A stretch of DNA of 64,000 nt, from NCBI RefSeq assembly GCF_003576525.1, contig NZ_QWUA01000001.1, positions 46,752 through 110,751 of the forward strand, read 5' to 3'. The translations under genes were made by a program, and so were the position numbers. Shown in pieces: positions 44,657-53,167 of the stretch. The notes beneath the pieces are model-generated. The model was not told the DNA's origin. It saw only the letters and a program-made list of their open reading frames with translations, and made no database searches. This stretch comes from Rummeliibacillus sp. POC4 (GTDB taxonomy: Bacteria > Bacillota > Bacilli > Bacillales_A > Planococcaceae). Each line of letters opens with the position of its first letter. The stretch's first letter is position 1.

Positions 44657-44940
44657 TTTCTTATGAAGTAATTGTCACTGAAATAGCAAAGCATATAACA
44701 CAAGCGCAATCTACTACTTCAGATGCACAAATACGTGAGGAGCTTTCTGCCATTCGCGCATTATGTGATGTAGCTTTACATAGGGAAGGGACAAAACTTC
44801 CATCTAGTCCTAGTTTTCCTAAGATGATGACAAATGTAAATCCATCACCACAGCAAACTTCCGGACAAGTTTCCCCATCGTTGATGGTTAACAAGTTACA
44901 AGAAGACGATGCAAATGGTGATTCAATTTTTGACTTTTAG
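44653..44940 (+). CDS. ywdI: YwdI family protein (DUF5327)
   Basis: A 95-residue cytosolic protein. The helical N-terminus (QIREELSAIRALCDVALHRE near 26-45) and position between ung and ywdK correspond to B. subtilis YwdI. The C-terminal half is polar, rich in P, S and Q, and ends DDANGDSIFDF. GCAGGGGGAAAAGTACA precedes the ATG. Function unknown. Confidence 0.8.
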   Translation: MISYEVIVTEIAKHITQAQSTTSDAQIREELSAIRALCDVALHREGTKLPSSPSFPKMMTNVNPSPQQTSGQVSPSLMVNKLQEDDANGDSIFDF

Positions 44941-44956
44941 AAAGGAATGTACAACG

Positions 44957-45331
44957 ATGAAATTTAATATTATAGCAGGTGCAGTATATGCACTTCTAGC
45001 AGTTGCTTTTGGTGCCTTTGGTGCACATGCATTAAAAGATGTATTAACAGAACATTATGCAGCAATATGGGATACGGCTGTACAATATCAAATGTTCCAT
45101 GCAATTGGTTTAATCGTAATTGGTATTTTAATTAGTAAAGGTATTCTAGGACCAACCACAATGCTATCACGCGCAGGAATTATTATGTTCATAGGGGTCA
45201 TAATCTTCTCAGGAAGCCTATATGTTCTAGCAATCACTCAAATAAAAATTCTAGGTGCCATTACGCCAATTGGAGGCGTCCTATTCCTAATCTCATGGCT
45301 AATGGTAATCTTAACTGCATCAAAACTATAA
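44957..45331 (+). CDS. ywdK: DUF423 membrane protein YwdK
   Basis: A 124-residue protein with four hydrophobic helices. The DUF423 signature AFGAFGAHALKD at about 16-27 and VQYQMFHAIGLI near 45 are present. The ATG at 44957 follows AAAGGAATG; an in-frame ATG upstream lies inside ywdI. It is the last gene of the ung-ywdI-ywdK run and is followed by one GC-rich repeat unit. Confidence 0.9.
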   Translation: MKFNIIAGAVYALLAVAFGAFGAHALKDVLTEHYAAIWDTAVQYQMFHAIGLIVIGILISKGILGPTTMLSRAGIIMFIGVIIFSGSLYVLAITQIKILGAITPIGGVLFLISWLMVILTASKL

Positions 45332-45470
45332 AAGCGAAGCCGGCTCGAACTGGCCCGACGCGCATTGGAGGGCCCGAATCGAAAGTATTTTTACAACTTT
45401 CGACCGAGGGACCGAAATGACACGAGGGTCAAGCCGGCAGAGCTGGATAAATAAAAGCGAAGCCGGACGA
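45328..45470. repeat. GC-rich hairpin repeat, single unit after ywdK
   Basis: About 123 bp of much higher GC than the surroundings. ATAAAAGCGAAGCCGG occurs at 45328-45343 and again at 45451-45466, so a second unit begins and is cut. The core GGAGGGCCCGAATCGAAAG, a loop, then CTTTCGACCGAGGGACCGAA and AGCTGGATAAA match the units at 57.66-58.41 kb. Confidence 0.75.
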
Positions 45471-45494
45471 AAAGCAGCTTGAGTTCTAAAAACT

Positions 45495-45533
45495 AAAAAT
45501 GCCATATGCTTATAGCATATGGCATTTTTACGC
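45495..45533. terminator. Bidirectional terminator between ywdK and gerQ
   Basis: AAAAATGCCATATGC and GCATATGGCATTTTT pair over 15 bp around TTATA. Confidence 0.9.
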
Positions 45534-45911
45534 CTATGGATTTTGATTGAAGTAATTCATTTGCTCATCAAATTCTGCATAATCGAAGTAAATCATAGGC
45601 ATCAAGAATCGATGATTTGTATTAAGTTCACGTAAAATAACATGATCTCGACCTGCAGCTTCCACAACACCTCTTATATTAAGGGTATTTCCTTGTGGAG
45701 CAACCGCATGTTCAAAAGAAAAGTGAAAGTTTCCAGGCTTTCCTCGATTTAAACGGAGAATATTCTCGATATAGGACTGTTCTCTTTGTGGAAAAACGTT
45801 TGTTGTTCCAGGCGTACCTGCAGTAGGTTGAGGGGTGCCACTAGGAAAGGCTGCACCACTAGGATATTGCGTACCGCCAGAATAATTTGGTGTCCAATAA
45901 TATTGAACCAT
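45534..45911 (-). CDS. gerQ: Spore coat protein GerQ
   Basis: Coat protein needed for location of the cortex-lytic enzyme CwlJ and a substrate of transglutaminase Tgl. The 125-residue product has a low-complexity N-terminus rich in Y, G, P, S and T, then the conserved domain QSYIENILRLNRGKPGNFHFSFE and NHRFLMPMIYFDYAEFDEQ. The place beside ywdK agrees with B. subtilis ywdL (gerQ). GAAAGGAAG precedes the ATG. No clear SigE promoter could be fixed. The 365 bases upstream (45912-46276) show no gene. Confidence 0.93.
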   Translation of the reverse strand: MVQYYWTPNYSGGTQYPSGAAFPSGTPQPTAGTPGTTNVFPQREQSYIENILRLNRGKPGNFHFSFEHAVAPQGNTLNIRGVVEAAGRDHVILRELNTNHRFLMPMIYFDYAEFDEQMNYFNQNP

Positions 45912-46276
45912 TTCATCTTCCTTTCAGAATATTATACTTGTGGACAATCATCTACTGATGGAGACAAAAAACATGTGCTTTATAATGTCAGTCTTTAGAT
46001 GCCTATAAAAGTTTGTAGGATAATCACCTGTAACCTACATAACTAGAGCAGTAAATCAAGCTCTTTGGACATTACTCTAAAACAGGCATTATATAACCTC
46101 CTCTTCTTTATATATGACAGTTGGGTAAAATAAGAACCAGAAAATTTGTATAAAATTATTGGAAGGAGGGAAATAATCTTATACATGCCACATCCTTCGT
46201 ATGTAATCAATACAATCGTATACTTTTAAGTAAAGTATTAAGATGATTATGTAAAAAAACAGAAAGAAGTGTTTAT

Positions 46277-47041
46277 ATGCAATTTGTTTTTGATTTAGAT
46301 GGTACGATTTGTTTTGAAGGAAAGCAAGTTACTGAATCTATATTAAACAGTCTCGAACTGTTAACGGAAAAAGGACATGAAGTTATATTTGCATCTGCAC
46401 GCCCAATTCGTGATATATTGCCAATTCTACATAAAAGATTCCATGGCTATAAAATGGTTGGAGGAAATGGTTCTCTATTATGTGTAAATGGGAATATAAA
46501 ACAAAACGCTGGGTTTGATGATATTACTTTAGAAAAGATAAAACATTTAATGGAAGAATATCACGCTACCTATTTAATTGAAGGTGATTGGGATTATTCT
46601 TATACAGGTCCGGCTGATCATCCAATTTTAACTAATTTTGATACAAAAAAGCTTGCTGTAAATAAACCAATAGGAAAATTAGAGCATGTTGTGAAAATTG
46701 CTATTCTAACTTCTTTTAATATGATGGGGCTAAGAAAAAAGCTAGATAAATTAGACGTAATTATCCAAACTCATCACCAAGAGGGGATATTAGAGATTAC
46801 TCCTTGTGGTATTCATAAGTGGAATGCCCTTCAACAATTAGGCGTTCAAAAAGGAAAGTATATTGCATTTGGCAATGATGCTAATGATATCAGTATGTTC
46901 GAAAATGCCCAACATAGTGTAATGATTGGAAAACATCCCTTACTGTCACATTACGCAGATGAAAATATTGAAAACGATTCGTTGCGAGAAGAAAAAATAA
47001 TTGAAAAACTATCGGAATTGGATAACCGTTTCGCATATTAA
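46277..47041 (+). CDS. HAD-superfamily Cof-type phosphatase
   Basis: HAD-IIB hydrolase of 254 residues. Nucleophile Asp6 and Asp8 are in FVFDLDGTICFEG, motif II is FASARPIRD, the motif III lysine is in GIHKWNALQQL, and motif IV is AFGNDANDISM. The cap lies between about residues 80 and 185. Substrate is unknown; sugar phosphates or flavin precursors are usual for the family. AGAAAGAAG precedes the ATG. Single gene, ended by a bidirectional terminator. Confidence 0.9.
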   Translation: MQFVFDLDGTICFEGKQVTESILNSLELLTEKGHEVIFASARPIRDILPILHKRFHGYKMVGGNGSLLCVNGNIKQNAGFDDITLEKIKHLMEEYHATYLIEGDWDYSYTGPADHPILTNFDTKKLAVNKPIGKLEHVVKIAILTSFNMMGLRKKLDKLDVIIQTHHQEGILEITPCGIHKWNALQQLGVQKGKYIAFGNDANDISMFENAQHSVMIGKHPLLSHYADENIENDSLREEKIIEKLSELDNRFAY

Positions 47042-47084
47042 AAAAACCCGCTCTTCTTATTCTAGAAAGAGCGGGAATTTTTTT
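47041..47084. terminator. Bidirectional terminator between the HAD phosphatase gene and hemQ
   Basis: CCCGCTCTT pairs with AAGAGCGGG; A and T runs flank both sides. Confidence 0.9.
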
Positions 47085-47850
47085 ATTTTACAGCTAAGTA
47101 CTTAACTAATTTATCATTATCCATGATGTTACCAACGAAGAATTCGCCGAAGTCTGCATAACGAGCTGAAACTTCATCAAAGCGCATTTCGTAAATAAGT
47201 TTTTTAAATTCAAGAACATCATGAGCAAATAATGTAACGCCCCATTCATGGTCATCAAAACCGATAGAACCAGAAATAATTTGTTTAACTTTACCAGCAT
47301 AACTACGACCGATTAAACCGTGAGAACGCATTAATTCGCGACGTGCATCCATCTCCATCATGTACCAGTTAGCGCCTTTTTGACGACGTTTGTCCATTGG
47401 ATAGAAACAAATATGTTCCCAACGTGGAAGCTCAGGGTATAAACGTGCACGTACATGAGGATTTTGATATGGATCTTCAGCTGGTTCATCTCCAGCTTTT
47501 TTGCTTGCTAAGTAGTTAGAAAGTTCAACTACAGATACATATGAGTAAGTTGGAATTGTAAAATCAGCTATTGCTAATTTGTTGAATTCGTTTTCAAGAT
47601 CTTGTAGTTCTTCCATTGTTTCGCGTAATGTCATTAACACGAAGTCTGCTTTTTGACCTAAGATAGAGTAGAAAGCATGGCTACCTGTTTTAGCAATATC
47701 TGCTTCGTTAATTTTTTCTAGATAGTTGATGAATTCATCAACGGCTGCTTTACGTTCTTCTTCGGAAACTAATTTCCATGAAGCCCAGTCAATTGAACGG
47801 AAATCATGTAATACGTACCAACCATCTAGTGTTTGTGCTGCTTCGATCAT
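47083..47850 (-). CDS. hemQ: Coproheme decarboxylase HemQ
   Basis: Catalyses the last step of coproporphyrin-dependent haem synthesis, peroxide-driven decarboxylation of coproheme to haem b. The 255-residue chlorite-dismutase-fold protein has [18 protein letters not shown] at the start, [13 protein letters not shown] near 115 and [15 protein letters not shown] near 155. The ATG before IEAAQTL is taken as start; an in-frame GTG four codons earlier overlaps the AAGGAG site. The locus follows B. subtilis ywfI. A Fur/PerR-like box lies just upstream. Confidence 0.95.
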   Translation of the reverse strand: MIEAAQTLDGWYVLHDFRSIDWASWKLVSEEERKAAVDEFINYLEKINEADIAKTGSHAFYSILGQKADFVLMTLRETMEELQDLENEFNKLAIADFTIPTYSYVSVVELSNYLASKKAGDEPAEDPYQNPHVRARLYPELPRWEHICFYPMDKRRQKGANWYMMEMDARRELMRSHGLIGRSYAGKVKQIISGSIGFDDHEWGVTLFAHDVLEFKKLIYEMRFDEVSARYADFGEFFVGNIMDNDKLVKYLAVK

Positions 47851-47872
47851 AATCGTGGACACTCCTTCTTAT

Positions 47873-47887
47873 TGAGAATCATTCACG
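47873..47887. promoter_or_regulatory. Fur/PerR-like box upstream of hemQ
   Basis: TGAGAATCATTCACG matches the Bacillus Fur 15-mer (TGATAAT-N-ATTATCA) at 10-11 of 14 defined positions. It overlaps the short leader just upstream of the hemQ ribosome site. Assignment to Fur rather than PerR is not possible by eye. Confidence 0.4.
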
Positions 47888-48013
47888 TTAATTTTAACAT
47901 AAATGCTTGAGAGGTCTATGTAGAACGCTTCGGTTTCACCATTTTGACATGAGTTATTCGTTAAAATCATGTATGCTTATAGGGTATATAAAACAATTTC
48001 GGGAGAATTGACT

Positions 48014-48847
48014 ATGAAAGATTATTTACAACAATCAGTATGGCGTTTTTGGGATCAATCGGTTAGTGGTAAAGGACGTTCACCATTAGAATCATTTGCT
48101 GCCGATGATACACTATGCCAATTAGTTGGACAAGGTTTATCCCCAGCAACAATTCGGACGTGGGTACACGATCAATCGGTTGTACTTGGGATTCAAGATC
48201 ATCGCTTGCCACATGTTCAGGAAGGAATGGCATTATTAAAAGATAGAGGATTTAAACCAATCGTTCGAAATTCAGGTGGCTTGGCTGTTGTATTAGATCC
48301 AGGTGTATTGAATATTTCAATGGTTTTATCTGAGAAAGAGGAAAAAATAGATATTAATACTGGCTATGATATTATGGTTTCGCTGATCAAAAGGTTATTT
48401 CCAAAAGTTGCAGATAAGATAGAAGCATATGAAATTGTGGGTTCTTATTGCCCAGGCTCCTATGATTTAAGTATTAATGGTAAGAAATTTGCAGGGATTT
48501 CCCAACGCCGTTTACGTCAAGGGATTGCTGTACAAATTTATCTATGTATTGAAGGAAGCGGAGTCGAAAGAGCAAAGCTTGTCCGTGATTTCTATGACAT
48601 TAGTTTGCAAGGAGCAGAAACAAAGTTTAAATATCCAGATATTAAACCAGAAGTAATGGCTTCTTTAAACGAATTAGTAGATGAAACATTGACTGTACAA
48701 CAAACAACTATAGACTTGCAGAGTTTGCTAGTTACTTTAAGTGATGAAGTGAAAATGGGAACATTACAAGAAGATGAAATGGAATTGTATACATTCTATT
48801 TGAAGAGAGTTCTCGACAGAAATCAATCGATGTTGTCAAAACGTTAA
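48014..48847 (+). CDS. lipL: Octanoyl-[GcvH]:protein N-octanoyltransferase LipL
   Basis: Moves octanoyl groups from GcvH to E2 subunits in the Bacillus lipoate pathway. The 277-residue BPL/LplA-fold protein has IRNSGGLAVVLDPGVLN-type core (RNSGGLAVVLDPGVLN at 85-100) and the acyl-accepting Cys146 in GSYCPGSYDLS, followed by Lys157/158 in NGKKFAGISQRR. The close relative LipM has a similar motif; synteny with B. subtilis ywfL favours LipL. The ATG after GGGAG is used. Confidence 0.88.
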   Translation: MKDYLQQSVWRFWDQSVSGKGRSPLESFAADDTLCQLVGQGLSPATIRTWVHDQSVVLGIQDHRLPHVQEGMALLKDRGFKPIVRNSGGLAVVLDPGVLNISMVLSEKEEKIDINTGYDIMVSLIKRLFPKVADKIEAYEIVGSYCPGSYDLSINGKKFAGISQRRLRQGIAVQIYLCIEGSGVERAKLVRDFYDISLQGAETKFKYPDIKPEVMASLNELVDETLTVQQTTIDLQSLLVTLSDEVKMGTLQEDEMELYTFYLKRVLDRNQSMLSKR

Positions 48848-48897
48848 AGACATTTATAATTTAATTTCCTATTCTGTCGATTTCCTGGGAAATTTAG

Positions 48898-48943
48898 AAA
48901 AAGCCTGATTGCTATTTTTCAACAATAACAATCAGGCTTTTTA
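48898..48943. terminator. Bidirectional terminator between lipL and rsfA
   Basis: AAAAAGCCTGATTG and CAATCAGGCTTTTT form the stem around a partly paired inner loop. Confidence 0.9.
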
Positions 48944-48947
48944 AATA

Positions 48948-49589
48948 CTATTCTTCGACACCTACTGAAGAATCTTCTTTTTTAACGAGATTACCATTTC
49001 GCTCCATCGTAAATATAGGTGCGATATGTTCATCTTCTGTGCCTAGAGTCATTAAACGTCTTGCGCGGTTCATCACTTGCATAAATTGGTCGTAATCTTT
49101 TTTCATATTACGATGCTCTTTTTCTAATCGCAGTACTTCTTTTTCTAATTGTGAAGCTTTTTCATTTGCTATATTTGCTAGATGACGCCATCTTGTCACT
49201 TCTTCATCATGGAAGTCACTTTGTTGTAAACGCATTAGATATGCAATAACAAGGTCGATTGACATTGCAGAAAGTGGAATTGAACGCGTCACTTCATTAT
49301 GCTTTTCATTTGGCAGCAGATATAGTCCAGCAGTTCTTCTTCTAGCAGAAGTACCATAAATGCGCATTCTTTCCTTTCTCTCTTTTTTAGCAGAAGCTAG
49401 TTCTTTCTCATAGTTTTTTCGTACTACTGCATTCCAGCGAAAGCCGCAAGCCGCAGCAGTGCGGTTTAGTGCATCTCCAGCTTCTTCGAAAGCGGTGAGT
49501 TGTGTACTTCCTTCTTTTACATGGCGTAAAACAGCTTCTGCTAATAATTCATCATTTTCTGGTAACCAAGCATCTTGTCTTGTTTTCAT
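48948..49589 (-). CDS. rsfA: Prespore-specific transcriptional regulator RsfA
   Basis: Myb/SANT-like DNA-binding protein of 213 residues. The N-terminal helix-turn-helix region reads RQDAWLPENDELLAEAVLRH and AACGFRWNAVVRKNYE; a coiled coil of about 55 residues (ASQLEKEVLRLEKEHRNMKK) occupies the C-terminal half. In B. subtilis RsfA (YwfN) fine-tunes SigF-dependent genes in the forespore. The start follows TAGGAGGT; nine open codons upstream include that site. Position agrees with ywfN. Confidence 0.9.
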   Translation of the reverse strand: MKTRQDAWLPENDELLAEAVLRHVKEGSTQLTAFEEAGDALNRTAAACGFRWNAVVRKNYEKELASAKKERKERMRIYGTSARRRTAGLYLLPNEKHNEVTRSIPLSAMSIDLVIAYLMRLQQSDFHDEEVTRWRHLANIANEKASQLEKEVLRLEKEHRNMKKDYDQFMQVMNRARRLMTLGTEDEHIAPIFTMERNGNLVKKEDSSVGVEE

Positions 49590-49759
49590 TGATTTAAAAC
49601 CTCCTATTTGATTCATAGGATTAGCCTAGACAGTTTTTATATTTTTTATTCATAAACTTGTAAACGCTTTATGAGTATTATGTCTTGAATGAAAGATAGA
49701 AAATACGCTACACTATTACATAGACTTAAAATTGAGATATAGAAAGGGTTGTAGACAAA

Positions 49760-50017
49760 ATGGCAAACGAATTTCGTGTTTGCGATGAATGTCAGGCCGT
49801 TAATTTAAAAACATTAATTCCTAAGCTTAAAGAAATTGATCCAGATGCGACGATAGATATTAAATGCCAATCTTATTGCGGACCTGGACTTCGGAAAACA
49901 TTTACTATTGTAAATAATCGTCCATGTGCAGCTCATACGGAAGATGAATTAATGCCCAAAATTATCGCAAAATTAAAATCACAAAAGAAATTACCAGAAA
50001 GTTATCAAGAAAAATAA
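49760..50017 (+). CDS. DUF1450-like small cysteine-rich protein
   Basis: An 85-residue protein with CDECQ near residue 8 and CQSYCGPG near 37, the Cys pattern and layout of DUF1450 proteins, which resemble thin ferredoxin- or thioredoxin-like folds. A short basic tail follows. AGAAAGGG precedes the ATG. It may bind a metal or an Fe-S cluster, but that is inference. Single gene. Confidence 0.7.
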   Translation: MANEFRVCDECQAVNLKTLIPKLKEIDPDATIDIKCQSYCGPGLRKTFTIVNNRPCAAHTEDELMPKIIAKLKSQKKLPESYQEK

Positions 50018-50095
50018 GGTACTACTTAGAAGTATCTTAATTTTTCGCGAAATTAGAATAAAAAAGTATCATAAATTTTTCTTTTATACGACTTT

Positions 50096-50122
50096 TTCCA
50101 CCTTTTAATAAGGTGGTTTTTT
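50096..50122 (+). terminator. Terminator after the DUF1450-like gene
   Basis: CCACCTT pairs with AAGGTGG around TTAAT, followed by TTTTTT. Confidence 0.85.
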
Positions 50123-50189
50123 CGTTTATAATGTTGAAATATAAAAGGTATGCAAGAACTTTAAAACAGGGTTAGTGGAGGTGCTTAAA

Positions 50190-51488
50190 TTGAGTTATGC
50201 GACAAAAAAGTTAGCTGAAGAGAAAGTATTCAAAGACCCGGTGCATCGCTATATACATGTACGAGATCAAGTGATTTGGGATTTAATCGGTACTAAGGAG
50301 TTCCAACGGTTACGCCGTATTAAACAGCTAGGAACGACGTATTTGGTGTTTCACGGTGCAGAGCATAGCCGCTTTAGCCACTCTTTAGGAGTTTATGAAA
50401 TTGTACGTCGGATGGTCGATGATGTGTTCAAGGGTAGACCAGAATGGGATGAAGGCGAACGCCTCGTTGTACTTTGTGCAGCTTTATTGCACGATTTGGG
50501 TCACGGCCCATTTTCGCATGCATTTGAACATGTTTTTGACTTAGACCATGAAGCATTTACTAGAGCTATTATCAAAGGTGACACAGAAGTAAACGAAGTA
50601 TTAACTCGCGTGGCACCAGACTTTCCTCAGAAAGTTTCGGATGTTATAGCTAAAACGTATGTAAACAAACAAGTGGTTAGTATGATTTCAAGCCAAATCG
50701 ATGCAGATCGCATGGATTACTTACAAAGAGATGCGTATTTTACAGGTGTTAGTTATGGGCACTTCGATATGGAAAGAATACTTCGCGTTATGAGGCCTCA
50801 AGAAGACCAAGTAGTGATTAAATCTAGTGGTATGCATGCAGTAGAAGACTATATTATGAGTCGCTATCAAATGTATTGGCAAGTCTATTTCCACCCTGTT
50901 TCCAGAAGTGCTGAAGTTATTTTAACGAAAATCTTGCATCGCGCAAAAGAGTTAAGTAAAGAAAACTATCAATTTTTACAAGAACCTACGCCATTTATCG
51001 CGTTTTTCAATAACCAGATAGAGTTGGAAGATTATATATCTTTAGATGAAAGTATATTGTTAACGTATTTTCAAATGTGGACAAAAGAAAAGGATCCTAT
51101 ATTAAGTGATTTGAGTCGCCGCTTTATTAATAGAAAGTTATTCAAATATATCGAATTTGATCCGGCAAATGAGTATCAAAAACTAAGAGATTTAGAGGAT
51201 TTGTTTATCCAAGTAGGGATTAACCCAAAATATTACTTAGTACATGATTCTATTTCTGACTTACCATATGATTTCTATCGCCCTGGTGAAGAAGAGGAAC
51301 GTGTACCGATTCAATTATTAATGCCAAATGGAGAGATAAAAGAATTATCACGTTGTTCTCAAATAGTAGATGCTATATCAGGTAAACGTAGATCAGATCA
51401 CAAACTGTATTTTCCTGAAGATGCATTATTGCAAAACGGGAAACAAAAAACATTACGAAAACAAATACTAAATGTGTTGAGAGGATAA
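50190..51488 (+). CDS. ywfO: HD-domain phosphohydrolase YwfO
   Basis: HD-superfamily metal-dependent phosphohydrolase related to dNTP triphosphohydrolases, 432 residues. Metal ligands can be read in AEHSRFSHSLG (His), LLHDLGHGPFSH (His-Asp) and QIDADRMDYLQRD (Asp). TTG at 50190 is chosen because GGAGGTG is six bases upstream and the protein then aligns with YwfO (AxxKLxEEKVFKDPVHRYIHV); the GTG at 50175 precedes that site. Followed after 22 bases by ywgA, as in B. subtilis. The nucleotide substrate is not known. Confidence 0.92.
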   Translation: MSYATKKLAEEKVFKDPVHRYIHVRDQVIWDLIGTKEFQRLRRIKQLGTTYLVFHGAEHSRFSHSLGVYEIVRRMVDDVFKGRPEWDEGERLVVLCAALLHDLGHGPFSHAFEHVFDLDHEAFTRAIIKGDTEVNEVLTRVAPDFPQKVSDVIAKTYVNKQVVSMISSQIDADRMDYLQRDAYFTGVSYGHFDMERILRVMRPQEDQVVIKSSGMHAVEDYIMSRYQMYWQVYFHPVSRSAEVILTKILHRAKELSKENYQFLQEPTPFIAFFNNQIELEDYISLDESILLTYFQMWTKEKDPILSDLSRRFINRKLFKYIEFDPANEYQKLRDLEDLFIQVGINPKYYLVHDSISDLPYDFYRPGEEEERVPIQLLMPNGEIKELSRCSQIVDAISGKRRSDHKLYFPEDALLQNGKQKTLRKQILNVLRG

Positions 51489-51510
51489 GCCTTCTCGAAA
51501 GGAGAAAATC

Positions 51511-52017
51511 GTGCTAGAAGAACATGCTAAAGTCGTACAATTCGTGTCATTAGCAGGACAAGTCACTGGTCGCAAAAAGTTACAGAAGATGGTTTATATA
51601 GCTAAGAAGATGCAATTTCCATTCCATGAAAAATATCATTTCCATATTTATGGACCGTATTCAGAAGAACTTACATTACGTGTTGAGGAACTATGTACAA
51701 TGGGCTTTTTAACTGAACAAATGGAAGACAAGGGATCCTATGTTCAATATTGTTATGAAGTAACAGATAAGGGGATAGATTTTTCAAAAGCTTTATGTGA
51801 AGAACAACAAAATTTAAACGAAGTTGTTCATATTTTGAATAGTAAAAGTGCGAGATTTTTGGAATTGGTATCAACACTATTATACTTTGGAGAATTATCA
51901 AGAGAAGAGCAAATCGAGAAAGTCCATGTTGTAAAGGGAAAACTGAATTTTACAGAACAAGAAATAAAGGACGCCTTCGAACTAATTGACATGCTCTCAA
52001 CATTTAAAGTGAACTAA
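51511..52017 (+). CDS. ywgA: YwgA family protein
   Basis: A 168-residue cytosolic protein. GRKKLQKMVYIAKKMQFPFHE and FHIYGPYSEEL in the first half are the conserved YwgA blocks and resemble antitoxin-like/SocA-type winged helices. GTG start after AAAGGAG. It follows ywfO closely, as in B. subtilis, and its role is unknown. Ends at a bidirectional terminator. Confidence 0.88.
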   Translation: MLEEHAKVVQFVSLAGQVTGRKKLQKMVYIAKKMQFPFHEKYHFHIYGPYSEELTLRVEELCTMGFLTEQMEDKGSYVQYCYEVTDKGIDFSKALCEEQQNLNEVVHILNSKSARFLELVSTLLYFGELSREEQIEKVHVVKGKLNFTEQEIKDAFELIDMLSTFKVN

Positions 52018-52028
52018 TATTAAATCAC

Positions 52029-52068
52029 AAAAAGTGTATTCGACTTTTCTACCGAATACACTTTTTTA
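52029..52068. terminator. Bidirectional terminator between ywgA and ywhB
   Basis: AAAAAGTGTATTCG pairs with CGAATACACTTTTT around a 10-base loop. Confidence 0.92.
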
Positions 52069-52070
52069 TA

Positions 52071-52256
52071 TTACTGTTCGCTTTTACGAACGCCACCGAT
52101 TGCATAATGTTCTTTTTTCATTTCTTCAATAATAATTGTAATATTTTCTTTAGGGGCATTAACCGTTTCTGAAATAGCATCGGTCACTTTTTCGACTAGA
52201 TTGTGTTTTTGTTCGTCAGTACGTCCTTCAATCATTTTAATCGTTACTACAGGCAT
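52071..52256 (-). CDS. ywhB: 4-oxalocrotonate tautomerase family protein YwhB
   Basis: A 61-residue tautomerase subunit. After removal of Met the N-terminal Pro is the catalytic base (PVVTIKMIEGRTDEQK); Arg11-type residue and the C-terminal AIGGVRKSE are present. Family members form hexamers. TGAGGAGG precedes the ATG. Located as in B. subtilis, between ywgA and ywhD. Physiological substrate unknown. Confidence 0.92.
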   Translation of the reverse strand: MPVVTIKMIEGRTDEQKHNLVEKVTDAISETVNAPKENITIIIEEMKKEHYAIGGVRKSEQ

Positions 52257-52294
52257 TCTAAGTCCTCCTCATGTAAAATATAGTGTATATTCGT

Positions 52295-52300
52295 TATAAT
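52295..52300 (+). promoter_or_regulatory. -10 element of the ywhD promoter
   Basis: TATAAT in the context TTCGTTATAATAAC, 23 bases before the ywhD start and just before CGGAGGG. Confidence 0.5.
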
Positions 52301-52323
52301 AACAGAACGGAGGGATTTAGCGT

Positions 52324-52836
52324 ATGACAAATGAAGAAAAACCAAAAAAAATGGAATTTACCATTATAAAAAACAATCCGACTGACGGTCACAAAGGGTT
52401 TGGTATTGGAACTCTATCACTTGAAAATGTATCACCTGTTATTATTGATATTGAAGAAAAAACGGCTGAAGTTGATATTGGGGCCATGCATGCTCGAAGT
52501 GCAGTAGAAAAGGGCATAAAATTCACCACTGATCGAGCTGATTCAGAGGGCGGAAAACCATATTGGTTAGTTTGGGTGACAATTGAGCAAAAACCAGAAG
52601 GCGCATATTATGCAGGTGTAACAGCATGTGAAATGGTTGTTAATCGTGAAAAACGCCGTGGTTATAAAATTCTTGCAGACCATGTCAATAAAATGGACAA
52701 ATCGATGAAAAGACATATCATTGTAGAACATATGGATGATTCATCAAAACACGTTTTAGGGGAATTCTTGAAGAATTTCAATAAAGAAATGTGGGAAAAC
52801 AGTGATACTCAATTACACACTGATTTAGGATTTTAG
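52324..52836 (+). CDS. ywhD: YwhD family protein
   Basis: A 170-residue cytosolic protein conserved in Bacillales. It matches YwhD in KGFGIGTLSLENVSPVIID, GAMHARSAVEKGIKF and YYAGVTACEMVVNREKRRGY. Function unknown. CGGAGGG precedes the ATG. Divergent from ywhB; a terminator at 53050 ends its transcript. Confidence 0.9.
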   Translation: MTNEEKPKKMEFTIIKNNPTDGHKGFGIGTLSLENVSPVIIDIEEKTAEVDIGAMHARSAVEKGIKFTTDRADSEGGKPYWLVWVTIEQKPEGAYYAGVTACEMVVNREKRRGYKILADHVNKMDKSMKRHIIVEHMDDSSKHVLGEFLKNFNKEMWENSDTQLHTDLGF

Positions 52837-53049
52837 GAAACCAAAAATTGAAAAATCTGTGACATTTCCTAAGTGTTTTCAGAAACATAGTTGAAACTGA
52901 CATGGAAAGACGATAAACTGAAGGTAAAGCTTACAAAAGTAAAGTAAGCTAGGACAAATGCTTATTGACTTTTAAATGAGTATTATTTGGCATTTTGTAT
53001 GGACCAAGCTTAATGCTTAATAATTCTTATACTTTAGTAAGCGAAGAGG

Positions 53050-53096
53050 CTTTCATTCCAATGGATAACGGACTTCATTGGAATGAAAGTTTTTTA
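53050..53096 (+). terminator. Terminator of the ywhD transcript
   Basis: CTTTCATTCCAATG pairs with CATTGGAATGAAAG and is followed by TTTTTT. The 210 bases between ywhD and this hairpin hold no gene. Confidence 0.88.
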
Positions 53097-53102
53097 GTGC
53101 AT

Positions 53103-53153
53103 AAAAAAACTCGCATTGTTTTAGGTTTAACAAACCTTAAAAACAATGCGAGT
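53103..53153 (-). terminator. Terminator of pbpG
   Basis: On the minus strand ACTCGCATTGTTTT pairs with its complement and ends in seven T residues. It sits back to back with the ywhD terminator. Confidence 0.88.
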
Positions 53154-53167
53154 CAGTTTAAAATATA

